Translations under genes and position numbers: made by a program
Assembly: GCA_021849745.1 (NCBI GenBank)
Contig: JAJZSN010000021.1
Location: forward strand, 1-34,130
DNA: 34,130 nucleotides
Direction of reading: 5' to 3'
Source: Bacillota bacterium
Lineage (GTDB): Bacteria; Bacillota; GCA-003054495; Carboxydocellales; JAJZSN01
Shown: positions 25,537 through 34,130 of the stretch, piece by piece
How the letters are laid out: every line of letters starts with the position of its first letter
Position numbering within the stretch: position 1 is the first letter of the stretch
The notes under the pieces: generated by a model
The model's database searches: none
The model's input: the letters and a program-made list of their open reading frames with translations, nothing else
Told to the model about the DNA's origin: nothing

Positions 25537-26730
25537 GTGCAGATTATTGTCCAGAAATTCGGTGGAACATCGGTGGCAACAGCGGAGGCCAGGGCCCAGG
25601 CGGTGGAGCACATCATCGCCGCCAGGGAAGAGGGTTATGCTCCTGTGGTGGTGGTCTCGGCCATGGGTAGGAATGGCGACCCCTATGCTACTGATACCTT
25701 GATAAATATGGTGCGGACTATAGAGAAGGAAGTGGCTCCCAGGGAGTTGGACTTGCTTACATCCTGCGGAGAGATAATTTCTACAGTGGTTATGGTGCAG
25801 ACCTTGCAGGGCAGGGGTTATGATGCGGTGGCTCTCACCGGGGGCCAGGCGGGGATTCAAACCGATGATAATTTTGGTAATGCTCAGATAAATCAAATCA
25901 AACCCCAGCAGATTTTGGACTTTGCCGGTCAGGGTAAAGTGGTGGTGGTAGCGGGCTTTCAAGGTCTTGCTCCTGATGGCAGCATTACCACTTTGGGCCG
26001 TGGCGGAAGTGATACTACTGCTACCGCTTTGGGGGCGGCCCTGAAGGCGGAAGTGGTGGAAATCTATACAGATGTGGACGGGGTTATGACCGTTGACCCA
26101 CGGCTGGTGCCGGAGGCCAAGATTCTCAACGACCTTACTTACAAGGAGGTTTGTGAGATGGCCTATCAAGGGGCCAAGGTTATCCACCCTAGGGCGGTGG
26201 AAGCGGCCATGTCAGGGGAAGTACCTATCAAGATTAAGAACACCTTCTCCGATGCGGAAGGCACCTTGATTGCCAAGAGTGCTGCTGAACGGGCCATTAC
26301 CGGTCTGGCCCACTTGACCAACATCGCCCAGATTGGGGTCATTGTCCCAGATACCATGTCCAAGCGGGAAGCGGAAGTTAAGGTTTTCCGGTTGCTGGCC
26401 CAGGGGGGTATCAGCTTGGATATGATTAGCGTTATGCCGGACGGAATTTATTTCACTGTTACCGGTGATCAAGGGGAAAAGACGGCAAGCTTGTTGTCCG
26501 AGGCTGGTTTTCAGTACAAACTAACCAGTGGTTGTGCCAAGCTGTCGGTAATCGGGGCCGGAATGCAGGGGCTTCCAGGGGTTATGGCTAACCTGATGGA
26601 GGCCTTATATGAAGCAGGAGTCGCCGTTCTTCAGACCTCTGATTCGGATATAACAATATCATTCCTGGTTATGGAGGATGATATCACCAAGGCAGTTAAG
26701 ATTTTACACGAAACTTTTAAGCTAGGATAG
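25537..26730 (+). CDS. lysC: Aspartate kinase, monofunctional
   Basis: A 397-aa aspartokinase making aspartyl phosphate for lysine, threonine and methionine. The N-terminal kinase domain starts (M)VQIIVQKFGGTSVATAEAR and has FQGLAPDGSITTLGRGGSDTTA and EIYTDVDGVMTVDPR. Two ACT domains follow from about residue 255 (NIAQIGVIVPDTMSKREAEVKVF and KLSVIGAGMQGLPGVMA), the site of feedback control. I use GTG 25537, 10 nt after AGGGAGAGG; the longer frame from 25366 crosses the promoter. No riboswitch is seen upstream. Confidence 0.93.
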   Translation: MQIIVQKFGGTSVATAEARAQAVEHIIAAREEGYAPVVVVSAMGRNGDPYATDTLINMVRTIEKEVAPRELDLLTSCGEIISTVVMVQTLQGRGYDAVALTGGQAGIQTDDNFGNAQINQIKPQQILDFAGQGKVVVVAGFQGLAPDGSITTLGRGGSDTTATALGAALKAEVVEIYTDVDGVMTVDPRLVPEAKILNDLTYKEVCEMAYQGAKVIHPRAVEAAMSGEVPIKIKNTFSDAEGTLIAKSAAERAITGLAHLTNIAQIGVIVPDTMSKREAEVKVFRLLAQGGISLDMISVMPDGIYFTVTGDQGEKTASLLSEAGFQYKLTSGCAKLSVIGAGMQGLPGVMANLMEALYEAGVAVLQTSDSDITISFLVMEDDITKAVKILHETFKLG

Positions 26731-26751
26731 GTTAATTTTCGGTTAATAGTA

Positions 26752-26781
26752 TTGACAGTATCCGTGTTTTTTGTGTATACT
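26752..26781 (+). promoter_or_regulatory. Promoter of ilv-leu T-box leader
   Basis: TTGACA at 26752-26757 and TATACT at 26776-26781 (18-bp spacer) are a strong sigma-A promoter directly ahead of the T-box leader. Confidence 0.8.
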
Positions 26782-26787
26782 ATTATT

Positions 26788-27089
26788 TAACTTATAATAG
26801 GAAATAGGTAATGATGGGGAATAGTTAACTTGTCAAAATTGGCTACAGAGAGCTGGGGTAAGCTGGAAACCGGCGCCATAACTTTTAACTTGCTCGCCCC
26901 TGAACTGTATACTGAAAAACGTTTCTTTAAGAAATGATTTAGTAGGTAGAGCCGGAAACTTGCGTCCGTTATCATGCAAGGTTTATCGTAAGTGGCTGCG
27001 ATGATGCAGCAAACAGGGTGGTACCGCGGAAGGTAACTATAACCTCTCGTCCCTGACAGGAATTTCGGCTGTCCGGGTGAGGGGTTTTT
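26788..27089 (+). promoter_or_regulatory. T-box riboswitch, probably leucine
   Basis: The T-box sequence AGGGTGGTACCGCGG is at 27015-27029, in the antiterminator. Stem I carries AGAGAG (26847-26852) and a GGGG/CCCC pair (26854-26857 with 26897-26900). Directly after it TGAACTG places CTG (26905-26907) as the likely specifier, a Leu codon, fitting the ilv/leu genes downstream. Uncharged tRNA binding should favour readthrough. The specifier frame is by eye and could be off. Confidence 0.9.
27043..27089 (+). terminator. T-box attenuator terminator
   Basis: CCTCTCGTCCCTGACAG pairs imperfectly with CTGTCCGGGTGAGGGG (27069-27084), followed by five Ts. It lies just after the T-box sequence and competes with the antiterminator. 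Confidence 0.88.
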
Positions 27090-27111
27090 ATATTTGTAAG
27101 GGGGAGTAGAG

Positions 27112-28776
27112 ATGCGCAGTGATGCCATGAAAAAAGGTTTCGAAAAAGCGCCCCACAGGTCTTTATTCAAGGCCTCAGGGTACATCGACCAGGAGTTAAA
27201 TCAACCCATCATCGGGATTGTCAACTCGCAAAATGAGGTGATTCCCGGTCATATTCACCTTGATGACATTGCTGACGCTGTCAAAGCAGGAGTGAGGATG
27301 GCAGGAGGGACTCCCATGGAGTTTCCGGCTATCGGGGTTTGTGACGGTATCGCCATGAACCATACGGGGATGAAATATTCCCTGGCCAGCCGGGAGCTGA
27401 TTGCCGATTCCATCGAGATTATGGCCCGGGCCCACGCCTTTGACGGTCTGGTACTCATCCCTAACTGTGATAAAGTAGTGCCCGGTATGCTGATGGCTGC
27501 CGCCAGGCTTAATATCCCTGCGGTGGTGATGAGTGGAGGGCCGATGCTGGCCGGAAAATTTCAGGGGCGCGATGTTTCTTTAAGTCAAGTTTTCGAAGCC
27601 GTTGGTGCGGTGAGCGCTGGGCGAATGAGTGAAGAGGATTTGGCTGAGCTTGAGGACAACGCCTGTCCTGGATGTGGTTCATGTTCCGGGATGTTTACCG
27701 CCAACTCCATGAACTGTATGTCCGAGGTGCTGGGCCTGGCCCTACCGGGGAATGGGACCATCCCTGCTGTGATGGCGTCCCGGCGGAGGCTGGCCAAAAT
27801 GGCCGGGATTCAAGTTATGGAACTAGTGAAAAAGGATATCAAGCCTCTGGATATTCTCACTGCTGACGCCTTCCACAATGCCCTTACAGTAGATATGACT
27901 TTAGGTTGTTCCACCAATACCGTTCTCCACTTGCCGGCCATTGCTTATGAAGCCGGAATTAACATAAATTTGGATCTTATCAATGAAATCAGCAGCGTAA
28001 CCCCCCATCTCAGCAAGTTAAGCCCTGCCGGTTCCCATCACATCGAGGATCTGGACAGAGCCGGGGGAATCCCCGCGGTAATGGCTGAACTTGCCAAGAA
28101 GGGTTTAATCAAAACCGGAAGTCTCACTGTTACAGGCAAAACCGTAGGTGAGAACGTAGCCGGCAAACAAATTCTCGACCCTGAGGTTATCAGGCCGCTA
28201 ACCAATCCTTACAGCCCTGTGGGCGGGCTGGCTGCCTTAAAAGGCAACCTGGCTCCCCAAGGGGCGGTGGTCAAAAGGGCCGCTGTGGCGCCGGAAATGA
28301 TGGTCCACAGCGGACCGGCCCGGGTCTTTGGTTCGGAGGAAGAGGCCGTAGAGGCCATTCTGGGCCAGAAGATTAACAAAGGGGATGTTATCGTCATCCG
28401 TTACGAGGGCCCCAAAGGCGGCCCTGGGATGCGGGAAATGCTGACCCCCACCGCAGCGGTGGCAGGTCAGGGGTTAGACAAGGATGTGGCCTTAATCACC
28501 GATGGCCGTTTTTCCGGAGCTACCAGAGGAGCTTCCATCGGCCACGTTTCGCCGGAAGCCGCCGAGGGCGGGCCCATCGCCTTAATCAAGGACGGGGATA
28601 TTATTAAGATTGATGTCAATAACTGTACACTAGACGTGGACCTAAGTCCCGAAGAATTAGAGAGGCGCAGAGCCCAATTAAAACAGCCTGAACCCAAGAT
28701 AAAAACCGGTTACCTGGCCCGTTACGCTAAACTGGTTACCTCTGCCAGTACGGGTGCTGTGCTGGCTTTGGAGTAG
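27112..28776 (+). CDS. ilvD: Dihydroxy-acid dehydratase
   Basis: A 554-aa iron-sulfur dehydratase that makes the 2-keto acids of valine and isoleucine. The cluster and metal cysteines are in [11 protein letters not shown] (Cys near 120) and [36 protein letters not shown] and the C-terminal [25 protein letters not shown] are typical. Start ATG follows AAGGGGGAG after the T-box terminator. It is the first gene of the branched-chain operon. Confidence 0.96.
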   Translation: MRSDAMKKGFEKAPHRSLFKASGYIDQELNQPIIGIVNSQNEVIPGHIHLDDIADAVKAGVRMAGGTPMEFPAIGVCDGIAMNHTGMKYSLASRELIADSIEIMARAHAFDGLVLIPNCDKVVPGMLMAAARLNIPAVVMSGGPMLAGKFQGRDVSLSQVFEAVGAVSAGRMSEEDLAELEDNACPGCGSCSGMFTANSMNCMSEVLGLALPGNGTIPAVMASRRRLAKMAGIQVMELVKKDIKPLDILTADAFHNALTVDMTLGCSTNTVLHLPAIAYEAGININLDLINEISSVTPHLSKLSPAGSHHIEDLDRAGGIPAVMAELAKKGLIKTGSLTVTGKTVGENVAGKQILDPEVIRPLTNPYSPVGGLAALKGNLAPQGAVVKRAAVAPEMMVHSGPARVFGSEEEAVEAILGQKINKGDVIVIRYEGPKGGPGMREMLTPTAAVAGQGLDKDVALITDGRFSGATRGASIGHVSPEAAEGGPIALIKDGDIIKIDVNNCTLDVDLSPEELERRRAQLKQPEPKIKTGYLARYAKLVTSASTGAVLALE

Positions 28777-28790
28777 GGCTCGGGGGTATG

Positions 28791-28905
28791 GTTCGTAGTT
28801 CATAGTTCATAGTTGGTAGATAAATCTGATAGCTTTAACTATGGGTCAACATCTTAAAAAGAAAGGCCTAAACAACTATGAACTACGAACCACGAACTAC
28901 GAACC
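28791..28905. repeat. Inverted heptamer pair (GTTCATA type) between ilvD and ilvB
   Basis: GTTCGTA/GTTCATA units at 28791-28818 face complementary AACTATG/AACTACG/AACCACG units at 28874-28905. They can fold into a stem of about 28 bp around a loop of about 55 nt. It fills most of the 174-bp gap inside the operon. Confidence 0.8.
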
Positions 28906-28950
28906 GCTTCACAAAATCACATGCATGTCAGGAGAGAGAGGTGCAATTTT

Positions 28951-30618
28951 ATGAATTTTTCCGGAGCGCAGATTCTACTTAAGAGCTTGGAGGCTGAAGG
29001 GGTGGATACCATCTTCGGTTATCCGGGTGGATCTGTTCTTGATATTTATGATGCTATTTTTGATTCAGACATTAACCATTACCTGGTTAGACATGAGCAG
29101 GGGGCGGCTCATGCCGCTGATGGATATGCCAGGGCCACCGGGAAAACCGGAGTCTGTCTGGCTACTTCAGGACCGGGAGCCACTAACCTGGTAACCGGCA
29201 TTGCTAATGCCTATATGGATTCTGTGCCCATGGTGGCCATTACCGGTCAGGTGGGCAGCCATCTATTAGGTAAAGACTCTTTTCAAGAAGCCGATATCAC
29301 TGGAATTACTTTACCTATCACCAAACATAGCTATTTGGTCAAGGACGTAAGTGAATTACCTAGAATAATCAAGGAGGCTTTTCATATCGCCTCCACTGGG
29401 CGGCCAGGACCTGTACTTATTGATATTCCAAAAGATCTTACCGTGGCCCGAGCTGATTATAGTTACCCCGAAAAAGTTCGCCTTAAGGGCTACAAACCAA
29501 CTTTCCACGGCCATAAGGAGCAGATTAACCAGGCGGCTAAAGCTATCGCTGAAGCTAGACGACCGGTAATTTTCGCCGGTGGTGGAGTAATCATTTCCGG
29601 TGCCCATGAGGAGCTAAAGCAACTGGCTGAATTAATCCTGGCCCCGGTGGCCACCAGTATGCTTGGTATTGGCAGTTTCCCTGAAACCCACCCCCTCGCC
29701 TTAGGGATGATTGGAATGCATGGTGCAAAATATGCCAACTATGCTGTTACTGAAAGTGATTTACTGATTTCCATTGGTGTGCGTTTTGCTGACCGGGCCA
29801 CCGGTAAAGTAAGCGCTTTTGCTCCTGATGCCAAAATTATTCATATCGACATTGACCCTGCTGAAATAGGCAAAAACGTACGAGCAGATATTCCCATCGT
29901 AGGGGATGCTCGCAATGTCTTGGTGGAACTTATCGAACGGGTCCAACAAGGCATGGCTACTGAATGGCAGGAAAAAATTCAGGAATGGAAAAAGGAGTTC
30001 CCCCTAGGTTGTGACCAGGCAGAGGAAGGCACTCTTAAGCCCCAGTATGTGGTTAAGCAAATATGTGAAGTCACTCAAGGGGATGCTATTATTGCCACTG
30101 AAGTGGGCCAAAATCAGATGTGGGCGGCCCAGCACTTTAATTTTAGCAAACCCAGGAACTTTATCTCTTCCGGTGGCCTTGGAACCATGGGCTTCGGCTT
30201 ACCGGCGGCCATCGGCGCCCAGGTAGGGCGGCCCGGAGAGACGGTCTTTGATATTGCCGGTGATGGCAGTATTCAGATGAATGTGCAGGAAATGATGACC
30301 GCTGTTCAGTATGAGTTGCCTGTGAATGTGGCTATACTAAATAATCATTTTCTTGGTATGGTGCGCCAGTGGCAGGAATTGTTCTATAAGCGGCGTTATT
30401 CCCATACAGACCTGACCTGCTCCCCGGATTTTGTTAAATTGGCCGAGGCTTATGGCGCTGAAGGGATTAGGGTAACCAAGGTAGCTGAGGTCAAACCCGC
30501 TTTGGAGCAGGCCATCAAGTCAAGCAAACCTGTAATGTTGGATTTCGTGGTGGAACGGGAAGAATGTGTATTTCCCATGGTTCCTGCCGGTGGAGTCCTC
30601 AACAAAATGTTGGGATAG
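28951..30618 (+). CDS. ilvB: Acetolactate synthase large (catalytic) subunit
   Basis: A 555-aa thiamine-diphosphate enzyme forming acetolactate or acetohydroxybutyrate. It has the active-site Glu in [36 protein letters not shown] near the N terminus, the FAD-region [11 protein letters not shown], and the ThDP/Mg motif [12 protein letters not shown]...[13 protein letters not shown] choose ATG 28951, 9 nt after GGAGAGAGAGG; the upstream ATG at 28921 has no ribosome site. It is followed by its regulatory subunit. Confidence 0.95.
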   Translation: MNFSGAQILLKSLEAEGVDTIFGYPGGSVLDIYDAIFDSDINHYLVRHEQGAAHAADGYARATGKTGVCLATSGPGATNLVTGIANAYMDSVPMVAITGQVGSHLLGKDSFQEADITGITLPITKHSYLVKDVSELPRIIKEAFHIASTGRPGPVLIDIPKDLTVARADYSYPEKVRLKGYKPTFHGHKEQINQAAKAIAEARRPVIFAGGGVIISGAHEELKQLAELILAPVATSMLGIGSFPETHPLALGMIGMHGAKYANYAVTESDLLISIGVRFADRATGKVSAFAPDAKIIHIDIDPAEIGKNVRADIPIVGDARNVLVELIERVQQGMATEWQEKIQEWKKEFPLGCDQAEEGTLKPQYVVKQICEVTQGDAIIATEVGQNQMWAAQHFNFSKPRNFISSGGLGTMGFGLPAAIGAQVGRPGETVFDIAGDGSIQMNVQEMMTAVQYELPVNVAILNNHFLGMVRQWQELFYKRRYSHTDLTCSPDFVKLAEAYGAEGIRVTKVAEVKPALEQAIKSSKPVMLDFVVEREECVFPMVPAGGVLNKMLG

Positions 30619-30633
30619 GGGAGGTAGGATTTG

Positions 30634-31143
30634 ATGAGACATACTTTGGCTGTTTTAGTAGAAAACAACCCCGGAGTCCTGACAAGGGTGGCCGGTTTGT
30701 TCAGCAGACGGGGCTTCAACATTGACAGCTTGTCTGTGGGAAGAACTCAGAACTCTGCCATTTCCAGGATGACCATTGTGGTTGAAGGCGACGATCTAAT
30801 TTTGGAACAGGTCACCAAGCAGCTCAACAAGCTGATTGATGTAATAAAGATTCAGGATGTTACCCAGGATGAATATGTAGACAGGGAATTGATGTTAATC
30901 AAAGTAGATGCTGACCCTGCGGTGCGGGGGGAAATCATGCAGATAGTTGATATTTTCCGGGCCCGGATTGTGGATATCGGGCGCAAAACCTTAACCATTG
31001 AAGCAACCGGTGATGAAGGGAAAATCAATGCCATTGAAAAATCCCTGAGGCCCTTCGGTATTAGGGAGTTGGTCAGAACCGGTAAGATAGTTATGTTACG
31101 CGGTCACAAGTTCACCGCTTACAATCAAAAGGAGGAAGATTAA
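30634..31143 (+). CDS. ilvN: Acetolactate synthase small (regulatory) subunit
   Basis: A 169-aa regulatory subunit (also named ilvH) that activates IlvB and gives valine feedback control. The N-terminal ACT domain starts [36 protein letters not shown], and a C-terminal ALS_ss domain runs from about residue 85 with DRELMLIKV and [11 protein letters not shown]. The ATG at 30634 is 9 nt after AGGGGAGG; a TTG three bases upstream is possible. It is 15 nt after ilvB and almost abuts ilvC. Confidence 0.95.
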   Translation: MRHTLAVLVENNPGVLTRVAGLFSRRGFNIDSLSVGRTQNSAISRMTIVVEGDDLILEQVTKQLNKLIDVIKIQDVTQDEYVDRELMLIKVDADPAVRGEIMQIVDIFRARIVDIGRKTLTIEATGDEGKINAIEKSLRPFGIRELVRTGKIVMLRGHKFTAYNQKEED

Positions 31144-31144
31144 A

Positions 31145-32143
31145 TTGGTTAAATGTTACTACAACGAGGATGCAGATTTAAATTTACTTAGTGGAAAGAC
31201 TGTCGCTGTCATCGGCTATGGCAGCCAGGGCCACGCCCAGGCTCAAAACCTTAAGGACAGCGGTGTTAATGTTGTTATTGGTTTACGGGAAGGAAGCCCT
31301 CGTCGGAAGGAAGCCGAGGCAGCTGGTTTGCGGGTAGCCACTGTGGCCGAAGCGGCTCAACAGGCCCAGGTCATTCAGATTCTGACCCCTGATGAAACCC
31401 AAGGCAAAACCTATCGCGAAGACATCGCCCCTTACTTAACAGAAGGCAAATGCTTGATGTTTTCACATGGTTTCAACATCCATTTCGGTCAAATCGTACC
31501 CCCTGCCAATGTGGACGTATTCCTGGTAGCTCCTAAGAGCCCCGGCCACATGGTGCGGAGAATGTATGAAAACGGCGCCGGAGTACCTGGCTTGATTGCT
31601 ATTCACCAGGATTACACCGGTAAGGCCAAGGATATAGCTCTGGCTTATGCCAAGGGCATCGGCTGTACCCATGCTGGGGTTTTCGAGACATCTTTCAAAG
31701 AAGAAACCGAAACCGACCTCTTCGGTGAGCAGGCTGTTCTGTGCGGTGGTGCTTCCGAATTGGTTAAAGCCGGATTTGACACCCTGGTTGAAGCAGGTTA
31801 TGCTCCTGAAATGGCTTACTTCGAGTGTCTCCATGAGCTGAAATTGATTGTTGATCTGATGTATGAAGGCGGCCTGAGCTACATGCGTTACTCCATCAGT
31901 GACACCGCCCAGTACGGAGACTTCATGATTGGTAAGCGGATTATTACTGAGGAAACCCGGAAGGAAATGAAGAAGGTGCTGGCGGAGATTCAGAGCGGAC
32001 AGTTTGCTCGCAACTGGATCAAGGAGAACGAGGACAACCGTCCGGTGTTCAATGCTATTGATAAGGCTGAGCAGGAGCATCCCATTGAGGTTGTAGGTAA
32101 GGAATTGCGGGCTATGATGCCTTGGTTGAAGAATAAGAAGTAG
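31145..32143 (+). CDS. ilvC: Ketol-acid reductoisomerase
   Basis: A 332-aa class I reductoisomerase acting between acetolactate synthase and the dehydratase. The N-terminal Rossmann motif is [19 protein letters not shown] and the cofactor-choice loop is [16 protein letters not shown]; its Ser/Arg content favours NADPH, an inference. [14 protein letters not shown] and the Mg-binding [12 protein letters not shown] segment are present. The start is TTG 31145, 7 nt after AAGGAGG inside the ilvN end. Confidence 0.95.
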   Translation: MVKCYYNEDADLNLLSGKTVAVIGYGSQGHAQAQNLKDSGVNVVIGLREGSPRRKEAEAAGLRVATVAEAAQQAQVIQILTPDETQGKTYREDIAPYLTEGKCLMFSHGFNIHFGQIVPPANVDVFLVAPKSPGHMVRRMYENGAGVPGLIAIHQDYTGKAKDIALAYAKGIGCTHAGVFETSFKEETETDLFGEQAVLCGGASELVKAGFDTLVEAGYAPEMAYFECLHELKLIVDLMYEGGLSYMRYSISDTAQYGDFMIGKRIITEETRKEMKKVLAEIQSGQFARNWIKENEDNRPVFNAIDKAEQEHPIEVVGKELRAMMPWLKNKK

Positions 32144-32171
32144 TTTTTTGGTGTCTGCTTTAAGCGGGTTT

Positions 32172-32411
32172 GTAGGGTCAGTTGTGGCGGGCGGGGTGTT
32201 GATAATTGAACGCGCTCCCGTGCTCCGGGCACAGTGCTGCTAAGCTCACCTCGGGCAAAAAGGTCGGTTCTGCTATGCATGTAATCTTGCGGGCGCCAGC
32301 CCGACCCTTTTTGCTCCACGGTTCGCTAAGCAGCACTATGTGCCCTCCGCAAAGTCGCTGCTTATCAATTATCAACCCCCCTATGCATGCCAAGCATAGG
32401 CGGGTAATTCT
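32172..32411. repeat. Structured palindromic element D (inverse of C)
   Basis: A 189-bp element (32193-32381) with 17-nt ends GGGGTGTTGATAATTGA and a complement with one change. Read as reverse complement it differs from element C at only about eight places. The shared trailer (32172-32192, seen as GTCAGTTGTGGCGGGC) and leader (32382-32411, seen as CTATGCATGCC...GGGTAATTC) flank it. Conserved open frames on both strands come from the palindrome. It fills most of the ilvC-leuA gap. Confidence 0.85.
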
Positions 32412-32430
32412 TGCCAGGAAAAACCCTAAT

Positions 32431-32460
32431 CTACGAACTATGAACTACGAACTATGAACC
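32431..32460. repeat. GAACTAT/GAACTAC heptamer array
   Basis: Four 7-nt units, the reverse complement of the GTTCGTA block at 6436-6460, in the matching place relative to the structured element. Confidence 0.75.
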
Positions 32461-32476
32461 CAACGTACAAAGAATA

Positions 32477-32510
32477 CCCTAACCCTAACCCCTAACCCCT
32501 AACCCCTGCC
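32477..32510. repeat. CCCTAAC telomere-like heptamer array
   Basis: Mostly 7-nt CCCCTAA steps with one 6-nt step. It is the reverse complement of the CAGGGGTTAGGG block at 6397-6419. It ends about 24 bp before the leuA ribosome site. Confidence 0.75.
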
Positions 32511-32547
32511 CAACCAAGCACTACCCCTAAGCCAAGGAGGGAAAGCC

Positions 32548-34074
32548 ATGAGTCGGATATATTTTTTTGATACTACCCTGCGGGATGGGGAACAATCACC
32601 CGGTGTGAGTTTGAATATTAAGGAAAAGCTAGAGATTGCTCGCCAGCTTACAAAGCTGGGGGTGGATATCATTGAAGCGGGGTTTCCGGTGGCTTCTCCC
32701 GGTGATTTCGAGGCTGTGAAAACCATTGCTCAGAATATCAAAGGTGTTACCATTGCCGGTTTGTGCCGGACCTCTTTTGCAGATATCGACAGGGCTTGGG
32801 AAGCGCTTAAATACGCTGACCAGCCTCGGCTCCATACTTTTATTGCTACTTCCGATATTCATTTGAAACATAAATTGTGTAAAACCCGTCCCGAGGTGTT
32901 GGAGGCGGCGGTGGCGGCGGTTAAGCACGCTAAGGGCTATACTTCTGACATTGAATTTTCTGCTGAGGATGCTTTTCGTAGTGACTTGGATTATTTGTGC
33001 CAGGTGTTGGAAGCGGTTATTGAAGCAGGAGCAACCACTGTAAATGTACCTGATACAGTGGGTTATGGTACTCCTAATGAATTGGGGAAATTTATCGCTG
33101 ACATTCGGGAGCGAGTGCCTAATATACATAAGGCCAGAATTAGTGTCCATTGTCACAACGACTTAGGTCTAGCAGTGGCCAATACTTTGGCGGCTATCGC
33201 AAACGGGGCAGAGCAGGTTGAATGTACCATCAACGGCATCGGTGAACGGGCGGGTAATGCGGCTTTAGAGGAGCTCATCATGGCCCTCTATACCAGAAAG
33301 AGCGAGTACGGGAAGGAAGCGGGGATTAATACCGTGGAAATCTACCGTACCAGCAAGCTGGTCAGTTCCCTCACCGGGATGCCGATCCAGCCTAACAAGG
33401 CGGTGGTGGGTAAGAACGCCTTTGTTCATGAGTCCGGGATTCACCAGGACGGGGTGTTAAAGGAACGTACTACCTATGAGATTATGAACCCTGAATTAAT
33501 CGGGTTAAGTGTTAATAATATCGTTTTGGGCAAGCATTCTGGTCGTCATGCTTTTCGTGATCGCTTGAAAGAGCTAGGTTATGCCTTGAGTGACGAAGAA
33601 TTGGGTAAGGCTTTTGTTCGGTTCAAAAACCTGGCCGACCGGAAGAAGGAGATCAGCGATCAGGATCTGGAGGCCATCGTGGAGGAGGAAATCCGGCGGA
33701 TTCCGGAAGCCTACCACATGGAATACATGCATATCTCCAGCGGAACTACGGTGGTTCCTACCGCTACCGTTGGTTTAAGGCTGGAGGAGACCGGGGAGCT
33801 TATAGAGGAAGCCGCCTGCGGGGATGGCCCGGTAGATGCCATTTATAAGGCTATTGATAAGCTGACCGGTGCCGGGGGAACTCTGGTGAATTATGCTTTG
33901 AATGCTATTACCGGTGGTAAAGATGCTCTGGGTGAGGTAACGGTGAAAATCCAGGGGGAAGATAAGCGGGTGGTCACCGGCCGCGGGGTAAGTACCGATG
34001 TTTTGGAGGCTAGCGCCAGGGCTTATGTGAATGCGGTAAATAAGCTGGTTTATGAGCGGGCCAGCGGGCATTAA
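32548..34074 (+). CDS. leuA: 2-isopropylmalate synthase
   Basis: A 508-aa enzyme condensing 2-ketoisovalerate with acetyl-CoA, the first step to leucine. The HMGL-like TIM-barrel has [16 protein letters not shown], the metal-binding [17 protein letters not shown] and [31 protein letters not shown] leads to the C-terminal LeuA allosteric domain (about 390-508, [14 protein letters not shown] and KAIDKLTG), which is the leucine feedback site. ATG follows AAGGAGG by 7 nt. The gene is flanked by structured elements D and E in the same orientation. Confidence 0.96.
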   Translation: MSRIYFFDTTLRDGEQSPGVSLNIKEKLEIARQLTKLGVDIIEAGFPVASPGDFEAVKTIAQNIKGVTIAGLCRTSFADIDRAWEALKYADQPRLHTFIATSDIHLKHKLCKTRPEVLEAAVAAVKHAKGYTSDIEFSAEDAFRSDLDYLCQVLEAVIEAGATTVNVPDTVGYGTPNELGKFIADIRERVPNIHKARISVHCHNDLGLAVANTLAAIANGAEQVECTINGIGERAGNAALEELIMALYTRKSEYGKEAGINTVEIYRTSKLVSSLTGMPIQPNKAVVGKNAFVHESGIHQDGVLKERTTYEIMNPELIGLSVNNIVLGKHSGRHAFRDRLKELGYALSDEELGKAFVRFKNLADRKKEISDQDLEAIVEEEIRRIPEAYHMEYMHISSGTTVVPTATVGLRLEETGELIEEAACGDGPVDAIYKAIDKLTGAGGTLVNYALNAITGGKDALGEVTVKIQGEDKRVVTGRGVSTDVLEASARAYVNAVNKLVYERASGH

Positions 34075-34088
34075 GCTTTACCTTTAGC

Positions 34089-34130
34089 CTGTGGGGGGGC
34101 GGGGTTGATGCAATTGAACGCGCTCCGATG
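34089..34130. repeat. Edge of structured element E (cut by window end)
   Basis: GGGCGGGGTTGATGCAATTGAACGCGCTCC-type sequence just after leuA matches the start of element D (GGGGTGTTGATAATTGAACGCGCTCCCG) with a few changes. It is in the same orientation as D. The window ends inside it. Confidence 0.7.

Noticed and set aside
32477-32510. CCCTAAC array as a telomere
   Set aside because: It is only a few units long, internal to an operon, and belongs to the local heptamer families.

Overview
The window looks like the chromosome of a Firmicute of the class Clostridia, perhaps Peptococcaceae-like. This is inferred from a T-box leader, a long-form HPF under a sigma-H-type promoter, GTG/TTG starts with strong GGAGG sites, YcdB-type and DUF4143 proteins, and an ArgJ-based arginine route. 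The species cannot be named from the sequence alone.

Layout. 1-404 has no gene but holds a cluster of same-strand DnaA boxes and a promoter. 405-2692 is a polar amino acid ABC transporter (binding protein, permease, ATPase) with a strong hairpin between the first two genes. 2737-3740 holds two single-gene units, a cold-shock protein and ribosome hibernation factor HPF, each with its own promoter and terminator. 3878-21494 is a large arginine cluster in one direction: argC, argJ, a radical SAM gene, a PNPOx-fold gene, argB, argD, carA, carB, argF, an aminotransferase, argG, a Fic gene and argH. Together these encode glutamate to arginine by the acetyl-recycling route plus carbamoyl phosphate supply. 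The argC promoter is covered by two ArgR-type boxes spaced 21 bp centre to centre. An exported YcdB-like protein follows, then a minus-strand AAA ATPase (DUF4143) and a truncated ECF sigma factor. 25471-34074 carries aspartokinase and, behind a T-box leader, the branched-chain genes ilvD, ilvB, ilvN, ilvC and leuA.

The most unusual content is not protein coding. Many long gaps carry arrays of 7-nt repeats of several sequence families (AGCTGAT, GTTCATA, CCCTAAC and similar types), often as inverted pairs. In carA, carB and argB they run into the stop codon. Next to these arrays are four complete elements (174-190 bp) and the edge of a fifth. They share a leader resembling GACATGCATAGG and, in most copies, a trailer resembling CCACCACAACTGACC. 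Their terminal stems differ in sequence but each remains self-complementary. Two copies are near-identical in inverted orientation about 26 kb apart, and two share a separate conserved core. This looks like a family of structured repeats or RNAs that I cannot assign to a known class. No transposase, CRISPR array, rRNA or tRNA was seen.
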